Shown: positions 16,521 through 25,818, numbered from the stretch's first letter. The stretch: 64,000 nucleotides of DNA from P52-10 sp041397365 (GCA_041397365.1 JAWKWT010000002.1:1-64000); one strand, 5' to 3'. The notes: a model not told the origin generated them from the sequence alone. Translations and numbers: made by a program.

Positions 16521-17033
16521 TCAGGTCGCGGACGCCGCCGCCGGCTTGAAGCTGAGCGACACGCCGTTGATGCAATAGCGCAAGCCGGTCGGCTTCGGTC
16601 CGTCGTCGAAAACATGCCCCTGATGGCCGCCGCAACGCGCGCAATGCACTTCCGTGCGCACCATCATCAGCGAGCGGTCCTCGGTCTTGCCGATGGCGTT
16701 CGGCAGCGGCTCCCAGAAGCTAGGCCAGCCGGTGCCGCTGTCGAATTTCGTGTCCGATGAGAACAGCGGCAGGTCGCAGCCGGCGCAGGCGAAAACTCCC
16801 TTGCGCTTCTCGCGATCCAGCGGGCTGGAGAACGGGCGCTCCGTCCCGTGCTTGCGCAGAATATCGAACTGCACCGGCGTCAGCTTGGCTCGCCATTGCG
16901 CCTCGGTCATCTCGATCTCGAATTTGGCCTGCGGGCCTGCTGCTTCGGCATCCGAGCCGCGCAGCCAGCGAAAAGCGAACAGCCCGCCAAGTCCAGCAGT
17001 TGCGGTAGAGAACAACATCGTGCGTCGATCCAT
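16521..17033 (-). CDS. msrB: peptide-methionine (R)-S-oxide reductase, exported form
   Basis: A 170-residue MsrB that reduces methionine-R-sulfoxide in proteins. The N-terminus carries twin arginines followed by a hydrophobic stretch and A-E-A-A (residues 3-32), consistent with Tat export to the periplasm. Zinc ligands are C83/C86 (FACAGC) and C131/C134 (CARC); the catalytic Cys is C154 in RYCIN. The substrate loop TGWPSFWEPL is at about 101-110. The final G-V-S-L-S-F-K-P replaces the more usual N-S-A-S-L; this variant is seen in other MsrBs. It stands alone, unlinked to flagella. Confidence 0.93.
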   Translation of the reverse strand: MDRRTMLFSTATAGLGGLFAFRWLRGSDAEAAGPQAKFEIEMTEAQWRAKLTPVQFDILRKHGTERPFSSPLDREKRKGVFACAGCDLPLFSSDTKFDSGTGWPSFWEPLPNAIGKTEDRSLMMVRTEVHCARCGGHQGHVFDDGPKPTGLRYCINGVSLSFKPAAASAT

Positions 17034-17119
17034 TTGTCCGGGCCTCCTGTTCTCTCAAACTATGCAACAGGCTACGCGAAAACTCGGCGCAGGGTGACAG
17101 GCTGGCTGCGAATTCTGCG

Positions 17120-18577
17120 TCACGTTCCCGCGAGGTCTGGGGCCTTTTCCGCAGACGCGGGAGCCGGATCGGGATGCACTGGAGCATCAGCGGCGGTTTC
17201 GCGGGCCTGCGCGGTGCGGAACGCCTCGTTCGCGGCCGCAAGACGCGCCTCGCGTTGCGCCCGGCGCGAAAGCGCCCGCTCCCGCCCTCTGGCGAGCACG
17301 CCGGCCGCACCCGCCTGCAACCGGTTCCATGAAAAGACAGCCTGCCCTGCGACGCGGCCGGCGGCCCCGCCGGCCCAGACCAGTTCGAACGGCGAAAACA
17401 GCCGCCAGCGGTCATCCGTTCGGCTGACGCCGCCGGCGATCAGCCGCCCGGCCATCATCGAGGCGGCGAGACCCTGCCGGCCGAACCCGCTGGCGATCCA
17501 CAGCCCCGGCCGAATCGGGCCGAACTGCGGCATGCCGTGGACGGTTTCGCCGGTGACGCCGCTCCAGACGTCGGCGATCGCGACCTGCTTCAATTGCGGG
17601 AACGTCGCGCGGATACGCCGCCGGATGCCCGCGGCCAACCGTTTCGGAGTCATCGGAAATGTCGAGGCGTAGACCGACCACAACAGCCGGTCGCCGCCGA
17701 CCACCGCATAGCGGTCGATGCCGGCGCTGTCGCCGACCACGCCCGGATAGGCCACCGCATCCGCGAGCGCCTCCCCCAGCGGCTCCGTCACGGCCGTATA
17801 ACGCCAGACCGGCAGCAGCGTCCGCGACAGGCGCGGAAAATCCGGCCCGAGATGGACGTTGCCCGCCAGCACGATCGTATAGGCCCGCAGTTTGCCCGAA
17901 GGCGTCTTGATGCGCTTGCGAATCCCGGCGGCATCGAGGCCGATGACGCGCGTGTTCTCGAAGACGCGGACACCGGCCTGCTCGACCAGCCGGATCAGAT
18001 GATCGACATAGCCGGCGGCGTTGAGGTGAAACGCATTGCGATATTGCACGGCGTGAAAATAGCGACCGGTCTTGAGCACGCCGCGAACCTGTTCGGTTTG
18101 CCAGCCTTCGACGTCCGCACCGAGCGTTTCGCCCAGCAATTGCAGCCGCCGCACCAGGCGGTCGCCATTGTCCGTGGTCGAGACCTCCAGCCGCCCATCG
18201 CCGGTGATGAGTCCGGGCGCGGCGTCGCGAACCGTCCGCCGCACTTCGGCGACGCCCTCCTCCGTCAGCGTCCAGAGCCCGCGGGCGTGATCCGGCCCGA
18301 CGCGCGCGGCGACCTGCTCGATGTCGACGCCGAAGCCCGGCGCGACCAGCCCGAAACTCGCGCCCGACGCGCTCCATGCGAGCCGCTGCGCCTCGATCAG
18401 CGCGACCGAGTGCCCCGCTTGCGCCATCACCAGCGCGGCGGACAGTCCCGCGACCCCGCCGCCGACGACGCAGACGTCGACATCGAGATCGAACGACAAA
18501 GGCGGGCGCGCGTCATCGGCCACCGCCTCGCGACGCCATACTTGCCCGTTGCTTGTGTCTGCGCCCAAAGATTCCAT
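17120..18577 (-). CDS. FAD-dependent amino-acid oxidase/dehydrogenase (DAO family)
   Basis: About 485 residues. The dinucleotide-binding motif (VDVCVVGGGVAGLSAALVMA) lies near residue 30, and family motifs WSASGASFG and, near the C-terminus, WIASGFGRQGLAASMMAGRL follow. The fold is that of glycine/D-amino acid oxidases and the gamma-glutamylputrescine oxidase group, which oxidise a C-N bond using FAD. The C-terminal 90 residues add a hydrophobic stretch and a basic, Ala-rich tail not typical of the family, possibly a membrane association. The start is uncertain: ATG 18577 is preferred to GTG 18604. Substrate unknown. Confidence 0.8.
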   Translation of the reverse strand: MESLGADTSNGQVWRREAVADDARPPLSFDLDVDVCVVGGGVAGLSAALVMAQAGHSVALIEAQRLAWSASGASFGLVAPGFGVDIEQVAARVGPDHARGLWTLTEEGVAEVRRTVRDAAPGLITGDGRLEVSTTDNGDRLVRRLQLLGETLGADVEGWQTEQVRGVLKTGRYFHAVQYRNAFHLNAAGYVDHLIRLVEQAGVRVFENTRVIGLDAAGIRKRIKTPSGKLRAYTIVLAGNVHLGPDFPRLSRTLLPVWRYTAVTEPLGEALADAVAYPGVVGDSAGIDRYAVVGGDRLLWSVYASTFPMTPKRLAAGIRRRIRATFPQLKQVAIADVWSGVTGETVHGMPQFGPIRPGLWIASGFGRQGLAASMMAGRLIAGGVSRTDDRWRLFSPFELVWAGGAAGRVAGQAVFSWNRLQAGAAGVLARGRERALSRRAQREARLAAANEAFRTAQARETAADAPVHPDPAPASAEKAPDLAGT

Positions 18578-18702
18578 GATCGCCGGCAAACTGGATGCGG
18601 CCACCTTTATTTGGGTTGCGAAGGCTTGTCACGTTGCGGAAATGGCCTTGATCCTCTAATCGCGCTAACGTCATTCTTCGGCTCCCGCGACAGGTCCTGA
18701 CC

Positions 18703-19245
18703 ATGCGCCGTCTCATTGTGCTGCGACACGCAAAAACCGAACGGGACAGCCCGACCGGCCGCGACTTCGATCGCCGGCTCGATGAACGCGGCCAGCAGGA
18801 CGCGCACGAGATCGGAAAATACCTCGCCGACAACCGTCTGACGCCCGATCTGGCGCTCGTCTCGCCGGCGGTGCGCGCGCGCGAAACCTGGTCGCAGGTT
18901 GCACCGCACTTCAAATCCGCGGAGATGATCTACGAGCCGGACCTCTATGGCGCCGAGGTGACGGAATTGCTGCGCTCCATCGCCGCCGCGGGGGGCCGCG
19001 CATCCGACCCGAAGCTCGGAACGCTGATGGTGGTGGCGCACAATCCGGGCCTGCACGAACTCAGCCTGATGCTGATCGGCGACGCCGAGACGCCGGACCA
19101 GCAGGAGCTTGCGTGCAATCTGCCGACCAGCGGCGTCACCGTGATCGATTTCGCTTTCGAGGATTGGGGCGACATCACGCTTCGCGCCGGCACGCTGGAG
19201 CGCTTCGTCTCGCCGCGCAAATTGCGCGTTGCACGCGGAGCCTGA
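18703..19245 (+). CDS. sixA: SixA-type histidine phosphatase
   Basis: A 180-residue phosphoglycerate-mutase-superfamily enzyme. The catalytic R-H-A-K motif is at residues 8-11, the second Arg is in V-R-A-R-E-T-W, and the second catalytic His is in V-V-A-H-N-P-G-L. SixA enzymes remove phosphate from phosphohistidine, in E. coli on Hpt domains. It is divergent from the FAD oxidase. An Hpt protein is encoded 7 kb away in this window, but no direct link is shown. Confidence 0.85.
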   Translation: MRRLIVLRHAKTERDSPTGRDFDRRLDERGQQDAHEIGKYLADNRLTPDLALVSPAVRARETWSQVAPHFKSAEMIYEPDLYGAEVTELLRSIAAAGGRASDPKLGTLMVVAHNPGLHELSLMLIGDAETPDQQELACNLPTSGVTVIDFAFEDWGDITLRAGTLERFVSPRKLRVARGA

Positions 19246-19252
19246 CAAACTT

Positions 19253-19831
19253 CTACGGCAGCAGATCCGAAGGAAGGTTCTCGGGGGCGTAAGCGCGCGG
19301 CTTGTTGCGCAACAGCCATCCCCCCATGTGCCAACCATACCAGCCGGCGAAGCCCGCGAGAAATAGCGCCGCGACATAATTGCCGATCCCCACGGCGCGG
19401 ATCAGCAAACCGAGCATCGCGACCGCGAGCATGCCCGTCATGAACAGTCCGATCGCAAAAACGATCGGATTGAGGCCGGCAATGAAAGACGGATGCGCGC
19501 CGTTGCGAACAAGCGCCTTATGCAGCGCCTGAATGAAGGCGCGATAGGCTTCGTTCTGCGGCGCAAGCGTAACGATGCCGCTCCAACTCGCGGAAATAAC
19601 CCGCAGCCGCTGGCCTTGTTTGTTGGTGATGTCCGCGCGAAACCGGTGCGCCAGCATCGACACCGGACGATAGGTCAGCCGCACGCTTGCGATGTCGCAA
19701 TAGCGCCACACGGCGGCGCGAAATCCCGAATGAAACGACAGCCCTTCTTCCGTCAGCCGAAACGCATGCGCCGAGCCGGCCAGCGACGGCTTGTAGGTAT
19801 AAACGATCTCGTCGGACGCTTCGGTTGTCAC
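19253..19831 (-). CDS. hypothetical membrane protein with PH-like N-terminal domain
   Basis: A 192-residue protein. The N-terminal half is soluble and beta-rich (DEIVYTYKPSLAGSAHAF, then WRYCDIASVRLTYRP). The C-terminal half has two membrane helices at about 118-140 and 145-165, followed by a short basic segment and the ending P-E-N-L-P-S-D-L-L-P. The layout recalls bacterial PH-domain membrane proteins. No enzyme motif is visible. It is convergent with sixA, 7 bases away. Function unknown. Confidence 0.65.
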   Translation of the reverse strand: MTTEASDEIVYTYKPSLAGSAHAFRLTEEGLSFHSGFRAAVWRYCDIASVRLTYRPVSMLAHRFRADITNKQGQRLRVISASWSGIVTLAPQNEAYRAFIQALHKALVRNGAHPSFIAGLNPIVFAIGLFMTGMLAVAMLGLLIRAVGIGNYVAALFLAGFAGWYGWHMGGWLLRNKPRAYAPENLPSDLLP

Positions 19832-19926
19832 ATGGAAAATCCCGGAAGGACGGTCAGCTTGCCTTCATATCAGGCGGGCGTCTAAAAGCAGCAGACACAG
19901 ATGACGCACGACGGACAACGCGGCCG

Positions 19927-20355
19927 ATGGCATCAAAGGACACCTATCCGCGCCATTTCGTGCTCGCGGGCGCGGTTGGAGCGGGCATTCTGCTTGCGCT
20001 CGCGGTCCACATGCTGGGGCAGCGGTTCGGGCTTGACCTCGCCGGGCTCTGGCGGCGCGACCAGACAGCGATGATGCCGATCGCCGTCGCCGGCGCATGG
20101 TGGCTGATCGCCACGGTCGGCTTTGCCGGCGGCTATCTGTCGGCGCGACTGATGGAAGACGCCGCATCCGGCACGATTTCGCGCAGCCAGTGGCTGTTTC
20201 TCGGCGTCGTCATGGTGCTGTTGCTTGCGGGCGCGGGATTGGGCTCGTCCGCGCCTGCGACCGGGCCGATCTCCGAGCGCGTGCTGGGCGGCGTTGTCGC
20301 GCTGGTGCTGGGAGCGGCGATGTCGTTCTGCGGCGCGCGTTTCGCGACCCGCTGA
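19927..20355 (+). CDS. hypothetical four-helix membrane protein
   Basis: A 142-residue protein starting at ATG 19927. About four membrane segments are apparent (residues 12-30, 48-72, 88-108, 118-140), rich in Gly, Ala and Leu with small loops. I do not recognise the family. It is divergent from the PH-like membrane gene with 95 bases between the starts. The GATGGC start region has only a weak ribosome site (GGACAACGCGG). Confidence 0.6.
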   Translation: MASKDTYPRHFVLAGAVGAGILLALAVHMLGQRFGLDLAGLWRRDQTAMMPIAVAGAWWLIATVGFAGGYLSARLMEDAASGTISRSQWLFLGVVMVLLLAGAGLGSSAPATGPISERVLGGVVALVLGAAMSFCGARFATR

Positions 20356-20650
20356 CAACAGACCCGGTGAAAATCCTCCGCCGGCTCCGCCGCTTGCAGC
20401 TAAATGTCGCGGGTCTCATGCTTGTCGCATGGATCGCTTACTTTAAGGCATGAGCGTGTCGGGAGCCATGCATGTATGAATCTTTTTGGATGGTTAGCAC
20501 TGCATTGCGCAGTTGATGAACGCTGGATATCTGTGCTCAAAGCGCACCTGCCTCAGGGGAGCCGATGCGCTCGCCTGAAATGCAGTCAGCCGCCCGCCTG
20601 AATTTGCCTCGATCGGCTGCCATATCGTTTGCGTCCTGCCGGGAGGGCGA
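20356..20650 (+). other. intergenic region before the first YbhN-like gene
   Basis: 295 bases. It includes a possible 28-residue frame (GTG 20367 to TGA 20453) described separately. Two TGCATTGCGC/GCGCA-like inverted patches are too short to call. The last 15 bases hold GGGAGGGCGA, a good ribosome site for the gene at 20651. Confidence 0.4.
20367..20453 (+). CDS. possible 28-residue single-helix peptide
   Basis: From GTG 20367 the frame encodes a very basic start (KILRRLRRLQ) followed by a hydrophobic helix (GLMLVAWIAYF). That is the layout of a one-span membrane peptide. It has a CCGG run but no convincing ribosome site, and lies 12 bases after the preceding stop. It may be chance. Confidence 0.2.
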   Translation: MKILRRLRRLQLNVAGLMLVAWIAYFKA

Positions 20651-21667
20651 ATGTATCGGTTCTTGACCGCGCTTCAGCGCGGTTTCCACGACTGGATCGG
20701 CTGGAAGCGGCTCGGTATTGCGGCCAGCCTCGTGATTATCGCGCTGGCGGTCTCGACGCTGATCCGCACCCTCAAGGGGGTCGATGTCGGTGTCATCCTC
20801 GCCGCGCTGCAAGACACCTCGCCGATGCAGATCGCGCTGGCCGCGCTATGCGTCGCCTGCGCCTTCTTCACCCTCACCTTTTACGATCTGTTCGCGCTGC
20901 GAACGATTGGCAAGAAGCACGTCCCCTACCGCATCGCCGCTTTGTCGAGCTTCACGAGCTATACGGTCGGTCACAATATCGGCGCGACGGTGTTCACCGG
21001 CGGCGCGATCCGCTTCCGGATTTATTCCGAATGGGGACTGTCGGCGATCGACGTCGCGAAGATATGCTTCATCTCCGGCCTGACATTCTGGCTCGGCAAC
21101 CTGTTCGTGCTCGGCGTCGGGCTGATCTGGCATCCGGAAGCCGCGACGCCGATGAACCTGCTGCCGCCATGGATCAACCGCCTGATCGGCGTCGGGGGCA
21201 TTATCGGCATCGGCGCGTATCTGCTCTGGCTCTCGCTCGACCGGCGCGAACTCGGCCGGAACGGCTGGAAGGTGACGCTGCCGTCGGCCCGGCTGACGCT
21301 GCTCCAAATCGCCATCGGCGTCGTCGATCTCGGCTTCTGCGCGCTGGCGATGTACATCCTGATACCGACGCAACCGGAAATCGACTTCCTCTCGCTCTCG
21401 GTCGTGTTCATCCTGGCGACCCTGCTCGGCTTTGCGAGCCATGCGCCCGGCAGCCTCGGCGTGTTCGACGCGGCCATGCTGGTGGCGCTGCCGCAATTCG
21501 GCAAGGAACACCTGCTCGCCTCGCTGCTGGTGTTTCGCGTGCTCTATTTCGTGATCCCGTTCATGATCTCGATCACCATCCTGACCATGCGGGAACTCTG
21601 GCTGAACGTCGTCAATCCCTGGCGCGAGCGCCGGCGGATGGGTTGCGCGCAGGCGCCGGGCGAATAG
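20651..21667 (+). CDS. YbhN/UPF0104 (lysylphosphatidylglycerol synthase TM-type) membrane protein
   Basis: A 338-residue protein with about eight membrane helices. The family core is visible: the long hydrophobic loops, the Y-T-V-G-H-N-I-G-A-T segment and the late F-A-S-H-A-P-G-S-L-G-V-F-D motif characteristic of the MprF flippase-like domain. It lacks the cytosolic transferase domain of MprF, so a role in lipid flipping or envelope homeostasis is an inference. A second member of the same superfamily is at 52449-53405. Start is supported by GGGAGGGCGA. Confidence 0.8.
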   Translation: MYRFLTALQRGFHDWIGWKRLGIAASLVIIALAVSTLIRTLKGVDVGVILAALQDTSPMQIALAALCVACAFFTLTFYDLFALRTIGKKHVPYRIAALSSFTSYTVGHNIGATVFTGGAIRFRIYSEWGLSAIDVAKICFISGLTFWLGNLFVLGVGLIWHPEAATPMNLLPPWINRLIGVGGIIGIGAYLLWLSLDRRELGRNGWKVTLPSARLTLLQIAIGVVDLGFCALAMYILIPTQPEIDFLSLSVVFILATLLGFASHAPGSLGVFDAAMLVALPQFGKEHLLASLLVFRVLYFVIPFMISITILTMRELWLNVVNPWRERRRMGCAQAPGE

Positions 21668-21684
21668 GCCCCGCGATATTCTTC

Positions 21685-21721
21685 GGAACATCCGTTCTGA
21701 TAGAATCAGAACCGATGTTCC
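21685..21721. repeat. 17-bp near-perfect palindrome after the YbhN-like gene
   Basis: GGAACATCCGTTCTGAT (21685-21701) pairs with ATCAGAACCGATGTTCC (21705-21721) with one mismatch and a 3-base loop. It starts 18 bases after the gene stop. It has no clean T-run (AACCTTTAATTT), so it may be an attenuating or mRNA-stabilising structure or a dispersed palindrome rather than a classical terminator. Confidence 0.65.
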
Positions 21722-21837
21722 AACCTTTAATTTGCGCGTTTTCTTCACGCGAACCGGCATCCACTTCGCTTGAAAACGCTATGGTAAAATGATGGCCGGC
21801 CCTTAATCCTGCCATACCACCGGGGATAACAACCGGA

Positions 21838-23811
21838 ATGCAGGAACATCGATCGCTGGCCATGTCGCCTTTCGAAATGAAGCAATTCTGCGGAATGAAA
21901 CTCGTTCTGCTGCTGTTGCTCGGCGTCCTCGCCGTTCAGGACACCGCGCGCGCGCAGGAGTCGCAGTCGGCCGGCGCGATGCAGATCGTTTGGGAGGTGC
22001 GCAACCGCTTCCGCCTGTTCAAGGAGGAGCGCGATTTTCTGCTGCATGTCGAGGCGTTGCAGAACCGCGGCATTCTCGAATCCGAGCAGATGCTCGCCGT
22101 CCAGAGCGACGGCCGCGGATGGGCGCGCAATACGCTGTCGCGGCTGTGCATCGATCAGGCCGGGCGGGTCAGCCAGCCCTGCACGCGCGACAATGTCGCG
22201 GAGAATTATCTCACGCCGGCAGACCACGCCGTCACGGTACGTCTGACCGGCGCCGTGCCGGCGGGCTCGATCTGCACATGGATGCTCGACGACGGCGAGG
22301 CGAAGCCGCAAACCACCGCCGATTGCGGGGAGCCGCTCAATGTCCGCGTGCGCTATGGCCACGCCACCAAGATCGCCGTCGACGTCAATGCCGGGCCGGA
22401 GGTGCCGGAACGGATCACCGCCGACATTCAGGTGCGCGACGTGTTGATCGCCGGCCTCGGCGACTCGGTCGCCTCCGGCGAAGGCAATCCGGACCGCGCG
22501 GTCGAATTGTCCACCGGCGGCTTCTGCTTCCGCTCCTATCTCGGCGGCGGCGAATATTATCGTCCCGGCCGCGCCCGCTTTCAGGGCGACAAGAGTTGCG
22601 GCTCAAGCGCGGGCCTCACGACGTGGCAGCGCTACAACGCGCAATGGTCGAACGCCGCGTGCCATCGCTCGCTCTACAGCTACCAGACGCGCGCGGCGAT
22701 CGCGCTCGCCGTCCGCCACCCGCATATCGCCGTCACCTTCCTGCCGCTGGCGTGCTCCGGCGCGACCATCGATCAAGGCCTGCTCGGTTCGCAGCGCGCG
22801 CGCGAATGCCTCGTCACCCGCACCTCGGTGAATTGCCAGGGCAACGTGAACGCGCAAGTTTCCGAACTGCGCGACGCGCTCAACGCCGCCAAGCGCCGCC
22901 AGCCCGACCGGCAGATCGATCTCGTCTTCCTGTCCGTCGGCGCGAACGACATGGATTTCTCGGGCCTCGTCGCCGACGTCATCGTCGAGCGATCGACCGA
23001 ACGCGCGCTGTTCAGCCGCGCCGGCGCGCTGGGCTCGGTCGAGAGCGCCCGCAACGCGCTTGCGCGGACATTGCCGCGCGATTTCGGCCGGCTGCGCGAG
23101 GCGCTGAGGCCGCTGCTGAATGGCGACCTTTCAAAAATCGTGTTCGTGTCCTACGCCAATCCGGCGCTGGGAACGGATGAGCTGTGCAGCGGCGGCCGCG
23201 ACGGCTTCGACATCCATCCCGCCTTCAACGCCGATCCGCAGCGGCTATCGCGCGTCATGAATTATGTGCAGGACGAATTCCTGCCCGCGCTGAAGCAACT
23301 CGCCACCTGCGAAGGCGGGACGATCTGCCGCTCGCCTCAGCGCGACCGCATGACTTTCGTGGACCGGCACCAAGCCGCTTTCGCCGGTCATGGTCTTTGC
23401 GCGCGCGCGGCCAACGATCCGCCGTTCGATCGGCAATGCTTCTCCGCGAAGGGCGATAGCTTCCATGGCGATCCGGTCCGCGGCGCAACCAATCCGCTCG
23501 CCTGCGGCCAGAGTGCATCGGAGTTTCGCGCCTATGCGCCGCGCATGCGATGGATTCGCACGGCGAATGACAGCTACTTCGCCGCGATGACCTATCCGCA
23601 GGGGCTTTCGGCCAGCATGCAGCCGGCTGATATCCATGACGCGATGTGGGGCGTGCTCTCCGCCGTCTATGGCGGCGCGGTGCATCCCAGCGCCGAGGGC
23701 CACGCGGTGATGGCGGATGCGGCGCTGCCGGCCGCCATCTCGGTGCTCGGGCTTGCGGCCGCGTCGTCCGGCGCGGACGTGTCGCAGCAGCCTCTGCCCA
23801 GCGCCGAGTAA
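21838..23811 (+). CDS. secreted SGNH/GDSL-type hydrolase
   Basis: Up to 657 residues. The mature region follows a signal peptide of which the core is LVLLLLLGVLAV; the likely real start may be ATG 21895, as the first 19 residues look non-functional. SGNH blocks are visible: block I G-D-S-V-A-S-G-E-G near residue 207, block III G-A-N-D-M-D near residue 370, and block V H-P-S-A-E-G-H near residue 625. Block I shows GDSV, as in large lipase-like members. Many cysteines outside the core suggest disulfide bonds in the periplasm. Substrate unknown: an ester or acyl group on lipid or glycan. Confidence 0.8.
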   Translation: MQEHRSLAMSPFEMKQFCGMKLVLLLLLGVLAVQDTARAQESQSAGAMQIVWEVRNRFRLFKEERDFLLHVEALQNRGILESEQMLAVQSDGRGWARNTLSRLCIDQAGRVSQPCTRDNVAENYLTPADHAVTVRLTGAVPAGSICTWMLDDGEAKPQTTADCGEPLNVRVRYGHATKIAVDVNAGPEVPERITADIQVRDVLIAGLGDSVASGEGNPDRAVELSTGGFCFRSYLGGGEYYRPGRARFQGDKSCGSSAGLTTWQRYNAQWSNAACHRSLYSYQTRAAIALAVRHPHIAVTFLPLACSGATIDQGLLGSQRARECLVTRTSVNCQGNVNAQVSELRDALNAAKRRQPDRQIDLVFLSVGANDMDFSGLVADVIVERSTERALFSRAGALGSVESARNALARTLPRDFGRLREALRPLLNGDLSKIVFVSYANPALGTDELCSGGRDGFDIHPAFNADPQRLSRVMNYVQDEFLPALKQLATCEGGTICRSPQRDRMTFVDRHQAAFAGHGLCARAANDPPFDRQCFSAKGDSFHGDPVRGATNPLACGQSASEFRAYAPRMRWIRTANDSYFAAMTYPQGLSASMQPADIHDAMWGVLSAVYGGAVHPSAEGHAVMADAALPAAISVLGLAAASSGADVSQQPLPSAE

Positions 23812-23815
23812 GTGC

Positions 23816-24844
23816 TCAGTTCACGCCGAGCTTCTTCTGAAGGCTCGACGACGACGTCGTGTACTGGAACACCAGCCGCTTGTCCGGATAGATGTAACGG
23901 TGCGCCTTCTGCGCCATCAGCGCGCCCTCGTGGAAGCCGGAGAGGATCAGCTTCAGCTTGCCCGGATAGGTGTTGATGTCGCCGATCGCGAAAATGCCGG
24001 GCACGTTGGTTTCGAATGCCGACAGTTCGACCGGGATCAGATTGTTTTCCAGCGTCACGCCCCAGCTGGCGATCGGGCCGATCTTCATCGTCAGGCCGAA
24101 GAACGGCAGCATCGCGTTACAATCGACCTTGAAGGTGGCGTTGTCGTTGCCCTTGATGATCGCGCCCGACAACTGACCGCCCTCGCCCTCCAGCGCCGTC
24201 ACCTGCCCGAGCCTCAACTGCATCTTGCCCTGGGCGACGAGGCCGCGCATCTGCTCGACGCTATGCGGGGCTGCGCGAAAATCGTCGCGGCGATGCAGCA
24301 GCGTGATGCTCTTGGCGATCGGGTGCAGGTTCAGCGTCCAGTCGAGCGCGGAATCGCCGCCGCCGACGATCAGCACGTCCTTGCCGCGGAACGTCTCCAT
24401 CTTGCGCACAGCATAGTGGACGGAGGTGCCTTCATATGCCTCGATACCCGGCACCGGCGGCCGCTTCGGCTGGAATGACCCGCCACCGGCGGCGATGACG
24501 ACGACTTTCGTCTCGAACACCTGCCCGGCGTCGGTGGTCACCCGAAACAGCGGATCGCCAATCTTCTCGATCGTCTGCACCATCTCGTTGAGGTGGAAGG
24601 TCGGGTTGAACGGCTTGATCTGCTCCATCAGCCCTTCGGTCAGGCCCTGGCCCGTCACCATCGGGATGCCCGGAATGTCGTAAATCGGCTTTTCCGGATA
24701 AAGCTCGGCGCACTGGCCGCCGATCTTGTCGAGAATGTCGATCAGGTGCGCCTTGATATCGAGCAGGCCGAGTTCGAACACCGCAAACAGGCCGCAGGGG
24801 CCCGCGCCGATAATCAGCGCATCCGTTTTGATCGTCTCGCTCAT
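23816..24844 (-). CDS. ferredoxin-NADP+ reductase, thioredoxin-reductase type
   Basis: A 342-residue FAD enzyme (start ATG 24844, MSETIKTDALIIGAG). The first FAD motif G-A-G-P-C-G is at about 13-18 and the NADP motif G-G-G-D-S-A-L-D is at about 157. It lacks the C-x-x-C redox pair of thioredoxin reductases and has the family-specific C-terminal aromatic tail (LVFQYTTSSSSLQKKLGVN). It matches the FNR type described in Rhodopseudomonas palustris and Bacillus. A ferredoxin gene lies 0.7 kb away, a plausible partner. It is convergent with the SGNH gene, 4 bases apart. Confidence 0.9.
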   Translation of the reverse strand: MSETIKTDALIIGAGPCGLFAVFELGLLDIKAHLIDILDKIGGQCAELYPEKPIYDIPGIPMVTGQGLTEGLMEQIKPFNPTFHLNEMVQTIEKIGDPLFRVTTDAGQVFETKVVVIAAGGGSFQPKRPPVPGIEAYEGTSVHYAVRKMETFRGKDVLIVGGGDSALDWTLNLHPIAKSITLLHRRDDFRAAPHSVEQMRGLVAQGKMQLRLGQVTALEGEGGQLSGAIIKGNDNATFKVDCNAMLPFFGLTMKIGPIASWGVTLENNLIPVELSAFETNVPGIFAIGDINTYPGKLKLILSGFHEGALMAQKAHRYIYPDKRLVFQYTTSSSSLQKKLGVN

Positions 24845-25011
24845 GTCCGCTCTTTGTTTCTGTGGAAAATCCGGCCCTGTCGCAAGGAAGCGAGCTTGTG
24901 TAGCCAAGCCGAACGCTCAGGAAAAGGGCTAATTTCCCGCCTTCAACCAGACCGCGAAGTTGTCACGGAGACGGATTTCGCTGTAAGTCCAACGGATTGG
25001 AGGCTGCCCCC

Positions 25012-25479
25012 GTGAACCAACATCAATCGATAAAGCCGACCCGCACCCTTCGCCGCGTCGAGGACTTCCCGCACCGGACGACGGAAATTATCCGTTTCGG
25101 CGATCTGGACAGCAACAATCACGTCAACAACGCGGTGTTCTCGACGTTCTTCGAGGCGGGACGGGTGACGCTGTTTCGCGATCCAGGCAAGAGCTTGATG
25201 CCGAACGGGCTCATCTGGACGCTGGCCCGGATCACCATCGATTATCTCGGGGAAATGCACTGGCCGGGCACGGTCGAAAGCTGCATCGGACTGGCGAGTC
25301 TGGGGCGTACCTCCGCCGTCTTCGAGCAGGCGATCTTCTTTCAGGGACGGTGCGCCGCGACCGCGACGGCGGTGAACGTGCTGGTCGACACCGACACACG
25401 CCGGCCGACGCCGATCACCGACGAGATCCGCGCAAATTATCAAAAGTGGATGCTGAAGGACGCAGGCGGGACCGATTGA
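25012..25479 (+). CDS. hot-dog fold acyl-CoA thioesterase (4HBT / YbgC-like)
   Basis: A 155-residue protein starting at GTG 25012, with GGAGG eight bases upstream; an earlier TTG at 24997 overlaps that ribosome site and was rejected. The catalytic region R-F-G-D-L-D-S-N-N-H-V-N-N-A is near residue 29, the Asp and His-Val-Asn-Asn being family hallmarks. Such enzymes hydrolyse fatty acyl- or aromatic acyl-CoA. It is divergent from the ferredoxin-NADP reductase; no metabolic cluster tells the substrate. Confidence 0.85.
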   Translation: MNQHQSIKPTRTLRRVEDFPHRTTEIIRFGDLDSNNHVNNAVFSTFFEAGRVTLFRDPGKSLMPNGLIWTLARITIDYLGEMHWPGTVESCIGLASLGRTSAVFEQAIFFQGRCAATATAVNVLVDTDTRRPTPITDEIRANYQKWMLKDAGGTD

Positions 25480-25497
25480 GGGCGCCGCTTTCCGGGT

Positions 25498-25818
25498 TCA
25501 GGCCTGCCGCTCCGGCACGGTCACCGTGAAGCCATCGAGATCGTCGGTGATCTTGATCTGGCAGGACAGGCGCGAGGTCGGCCGCACGTCGAAGGCGAAG
25601 TCCAGCATGTCCTCCTCCATCGGCGACGGATCGCCGACCTTTTCCTTCCACGATTCATCGACATAGACGTGACAGGTCGCGCAGGCGCAGGCGCCGCCGC
25701 ATTCGGCCAGAATGCCCGGAATGGCATTGCGGATCGCGGCTTCCATGACGGTCGAGCCGGTTTCGGCCTCAACCGAGCGGGTTTCGCCCGTGTGATCGAT
25801 GAAGTTGATTTTGACCAT
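25498..25818 (-). CDS. [2Fe-2S] ferredoxin, adrenodoxin/FdxB type
   Basis: A 106-residue electron carrier from ATG 25818. The cluster ligands are C40, C46, C49 (C-x5-C-x2-C in ECGGACACATCHVY) and C86. The spacing is that of the adrenodoxin/ISC group used with cytochrome P450 or Fe-S assembly. It ends 18 bases after the convergent thioesterase stop. The nearby ferredoxin-NADP reductase could reduce it; this pairing is an inference from position. Confidence 0.92.
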   Translation of the reverse strand: MVKINFIDHTGETRSVEAETGSTVMEAAIRNAIPGILAECGGACACATCHVYVDESWKEKVGDPSPMEEDMLDFAFDVRPTSRLSCQIKITDDLDGFTVTVPERQA

